Assembly: GCA_035626155.1 (NCBI GenBank) | Contig: DASPOF010000009.1 | Span: 1-13,890 of the forward strand | Length of the DNA stretch: 13,890 nucleotides | Source of the DNA: DASPOF01 sp035626155 | GTDB taxonomy: Bacteria; Desulfobacterota; Binatia; Binatales; Binataceae | Reading direction: 5' to 3' | Part shown: piece after piece, positions 13,115 to 13,890 of the stretch | Layout of the letters: each line of letters starts with the position of its first letter | How positions within the stretch are numbered: position 1 is the first letter of the stretch | Position numbers and translations under genes: made by a program | Notes under the pieces: model-generated | Told to the model about the DNA's origin: nothing | Databases searched by the model: none | The model's input: only the letters and a program-made list of their open reading frames with translations

Positions 13115-13890
13115 CAGGTCTCGCTCCAGCGCGCTTCATCGCCCCAGAGCCATTGTGCGACAAGGAATCGGAGCTGCGGTTTCTGGCCGGCGAAGATGCT
13201 CCCGAGCGTATTGTCGTAAAAGGCGCGCCGATCCTTCTGCCAGACGATGCATCCGCCACCGACTTCCGGATTCGCGCGCATCTCTATTTTCTTTTGGATC
13301 GCGGAAAGAGACTGCTCGGCCAAGGCGACGTCATCGGGAGGCACTTCGACTACGAATTCATCCCCGGCCAGCGCCGCAATAGCCTGCTCAGCCAGTTGGA
13401 GGAGCAGCGCCGGGTATTCGGGTTTCTTCCGCAGGCCGGCAAGCGCGTCAGAGGCGCGATCGAACAGGTCATCGAGAAGCTCTTCGCGGCCCTGTAGGAA
13501 GAACTGGCGGGCTTGCAATTTGGCCGCCGCGAGGCCCTTGGCTTTTTCCTGGAGCGCGCGGGCTTTGGCCTTTTCCTCCGTCAGCTCGGCGTGCGCGGCC
13601 GCTTCCGAGCGCGCTTCGCCGACCAGCCGCTCGGCCTCGGCGTTGGCCGCCTGGCGGATCTTTTCTGCTTCTTCGCGGGCCTGGGCAAGGATCGCGCCGG
13701 TGAGGCGCTCTGCGCTGGATGCGAGAGGCTCCCGGGGTGCTGGCGCCTTGGCCGCTTCCGGCGCCTTGGCTTTTTCGGGGGCCTCGCGCGCTGGTGCTTC
13801 CCTTTCGATCAGTCCCTCGCGCGCGGCGACTTCCGCGTGGGCTTCGGCAATCAGCCGCTCGGCCTCAGCCCTGGCTGCCCGGCGGATCTT
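13114..13890 (-). CDS. ntpE: A/V-type ATPase subunit E (peripheral stalk), N-terminus beyond the right edge; long N-terminal extension
   Basis: Subunit E forms the peripheral stalk that holds the catalytic head still. The frame is open from the right edge to a TGA at 13116-13114, giving 258 visible residues. No ATG, GTG or TTG occurs in frame between 13519 and the edge, so the real start is upstream. A TTG at 13518 would cut off the coiled coil and is unlikely. The C-terminal domain is typical (YPALLLQLAEQAI, GGGCIV, FYDNTLGSIF). Before it lies a long Ala/Glu/Lys/Arg coiled coil. The usual N-terminus should fall near 13720 (about AERLTGAILAQ), yet a Pro/Ala/Glu/Lys-rich linker (about 13725-13810) and another coiled-coil stretch precede it. 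With more than 258 residues against the usual 190-210, it is an extended form or a fusion. It overlaps subunit A as TGATG. Confidence 0.87.
   Translation of the reverse strand, partial: KIRRAARAEAERLIAEAHAEVAAREGLIEREAPAREAPEKAKAPEAAKAPAPREPLASSAERLTGAILAQAREEAEKIRQAANAEAERLVGEARSEAAAHAELTEEKAKARALQEKAKGLAAAKLQARQFFLQGREELLDDLFDRASDALAGLRKKPEYPALLLQLAEQAIAALAGDEFVVEVPPDDVALAEQSLSAIQKKIEMRANPEVGGGCIVWQKDRRAFYDNTLGSIFAGQKPQLRFLVAQWLWGDEARWSET
13591..13662 (-). repeat. Coding repeat in subunit E, copy 1
   Basis: This 72-bp, 24-codon stretch of the subunit E coiled coil matches 13819-13890 at about 58 of 72 bases, with an offset of 228 bases (76 codons). The peptides share 16 of 24 residues, including KIR and AEAERL. 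It points to an internal duplication of the stalk helix rather than chance Ala/Glu composition. Confidence 0.65.
13819..13890 (-). repeat. Coding repeat in subunit E, copy 2, running into the window edge
   Basis: This is the partner of 13591-13662. The similarity is still high at the last base of the window (AGCCGCTCGGCCTC and GGCGGATCTT are shared), so the duplicated unit probably continues beyond the edge. The two copies are separated by the Pro/Ala/Glu/Lys-rich linker. Confidence 0.62.

Noticed and set aside
13114..13518. A short subunit E starting at the TTG at 13518
   Set aside because: The frame continues without a stop to the window edge as typical subunit E coiled coil. A TTG start would remove the stalk helix, and no ribosome site precedes it.
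13725..13810. Low-complexity Pro/Ala/Glu/Lys coding stretch read as a frameshifted or noncoding gap
   Set aside because: The frame stays open with regular Ala, Glu, Lys and Pro codons and joins coiled coil on both sides, so a true linker is more likely, although a sequencing error cannot be fully excluded.

Overview
The window (roughly 60-65% G+C by eye, densely coded) comes from a bacterial chromosome. The support is uninterrupted bacterial genes with Shine-Dalgarno-type starts, ATGA-type overlaps, a formylglycine-type sulfatase, a PIN toxin-antitoxin pair, and a bacterial A/V-type ATPase operon. Gene content and GTG/TTG start use fit a high-GC environmental (soil or sediment type) bacterium, but the phylum cannot be fixed from the sequence alone. 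There are no rRNA or tRNA genes, CRISPR arrays, transposases or phage genes.

Layout. Positions 1-1548 (-): most of an arylsulfatase-type hydrolase, its 3' end cut by the left edge. Positions 1739-2466 (-): a PIN-domain toxin followed by an overlapping ribbon-helix-helix antitoxin. Positions 2627-3724 (-): an AmrS-type radical SAM enzyme. Positions 3831-5414 (-): an NAD-type malic enzyme. Positions 5662-8634 (+): two exported proteins, a small Pro/Ala-rich one and an 815-residue beta-rich one, with lower G+C than their surroundings. Positions 8861-13890 (-): the 3' part of an A/V-type ATPase operon, subunits E (N-terminus off the right edge), A, B and D, ending in a universal stress protein gene that starts at the base after the subunit D stop codon.

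How the genes work together. The ATPase genes and the stress protein form one tightly packed operon. The toxin-antitoxin genes are a coupled pair. The sulfatase, AmrS and malic enzyme look like separate transcription units. A 63-bp element with only 2 mismatches lies just upstream of both the sulfatase and the malic enzyme, in the same orientation, and carries promoter-like boxes and an 8-bp direct repeat with a 19-bp period. A second repeat family, a hairpin with a conserved tail, lies at the stop codons of the antitoxin and amrS genes and looks like a reused terminator.

Most worth a second look: the duplicated 63-bp promoter-like element; the long, internally duplicated N-terminal extension of ATPase subunit E, joined by a Pro/Ala/Glu/Lys-rich linker; the universal stress protein in the ATPase operon; the lower-G+C pair of exported proteins; and the probably leaderless amrS start downstream of three copies of ATTCGCG. 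I did not find a complete system that I could call new.
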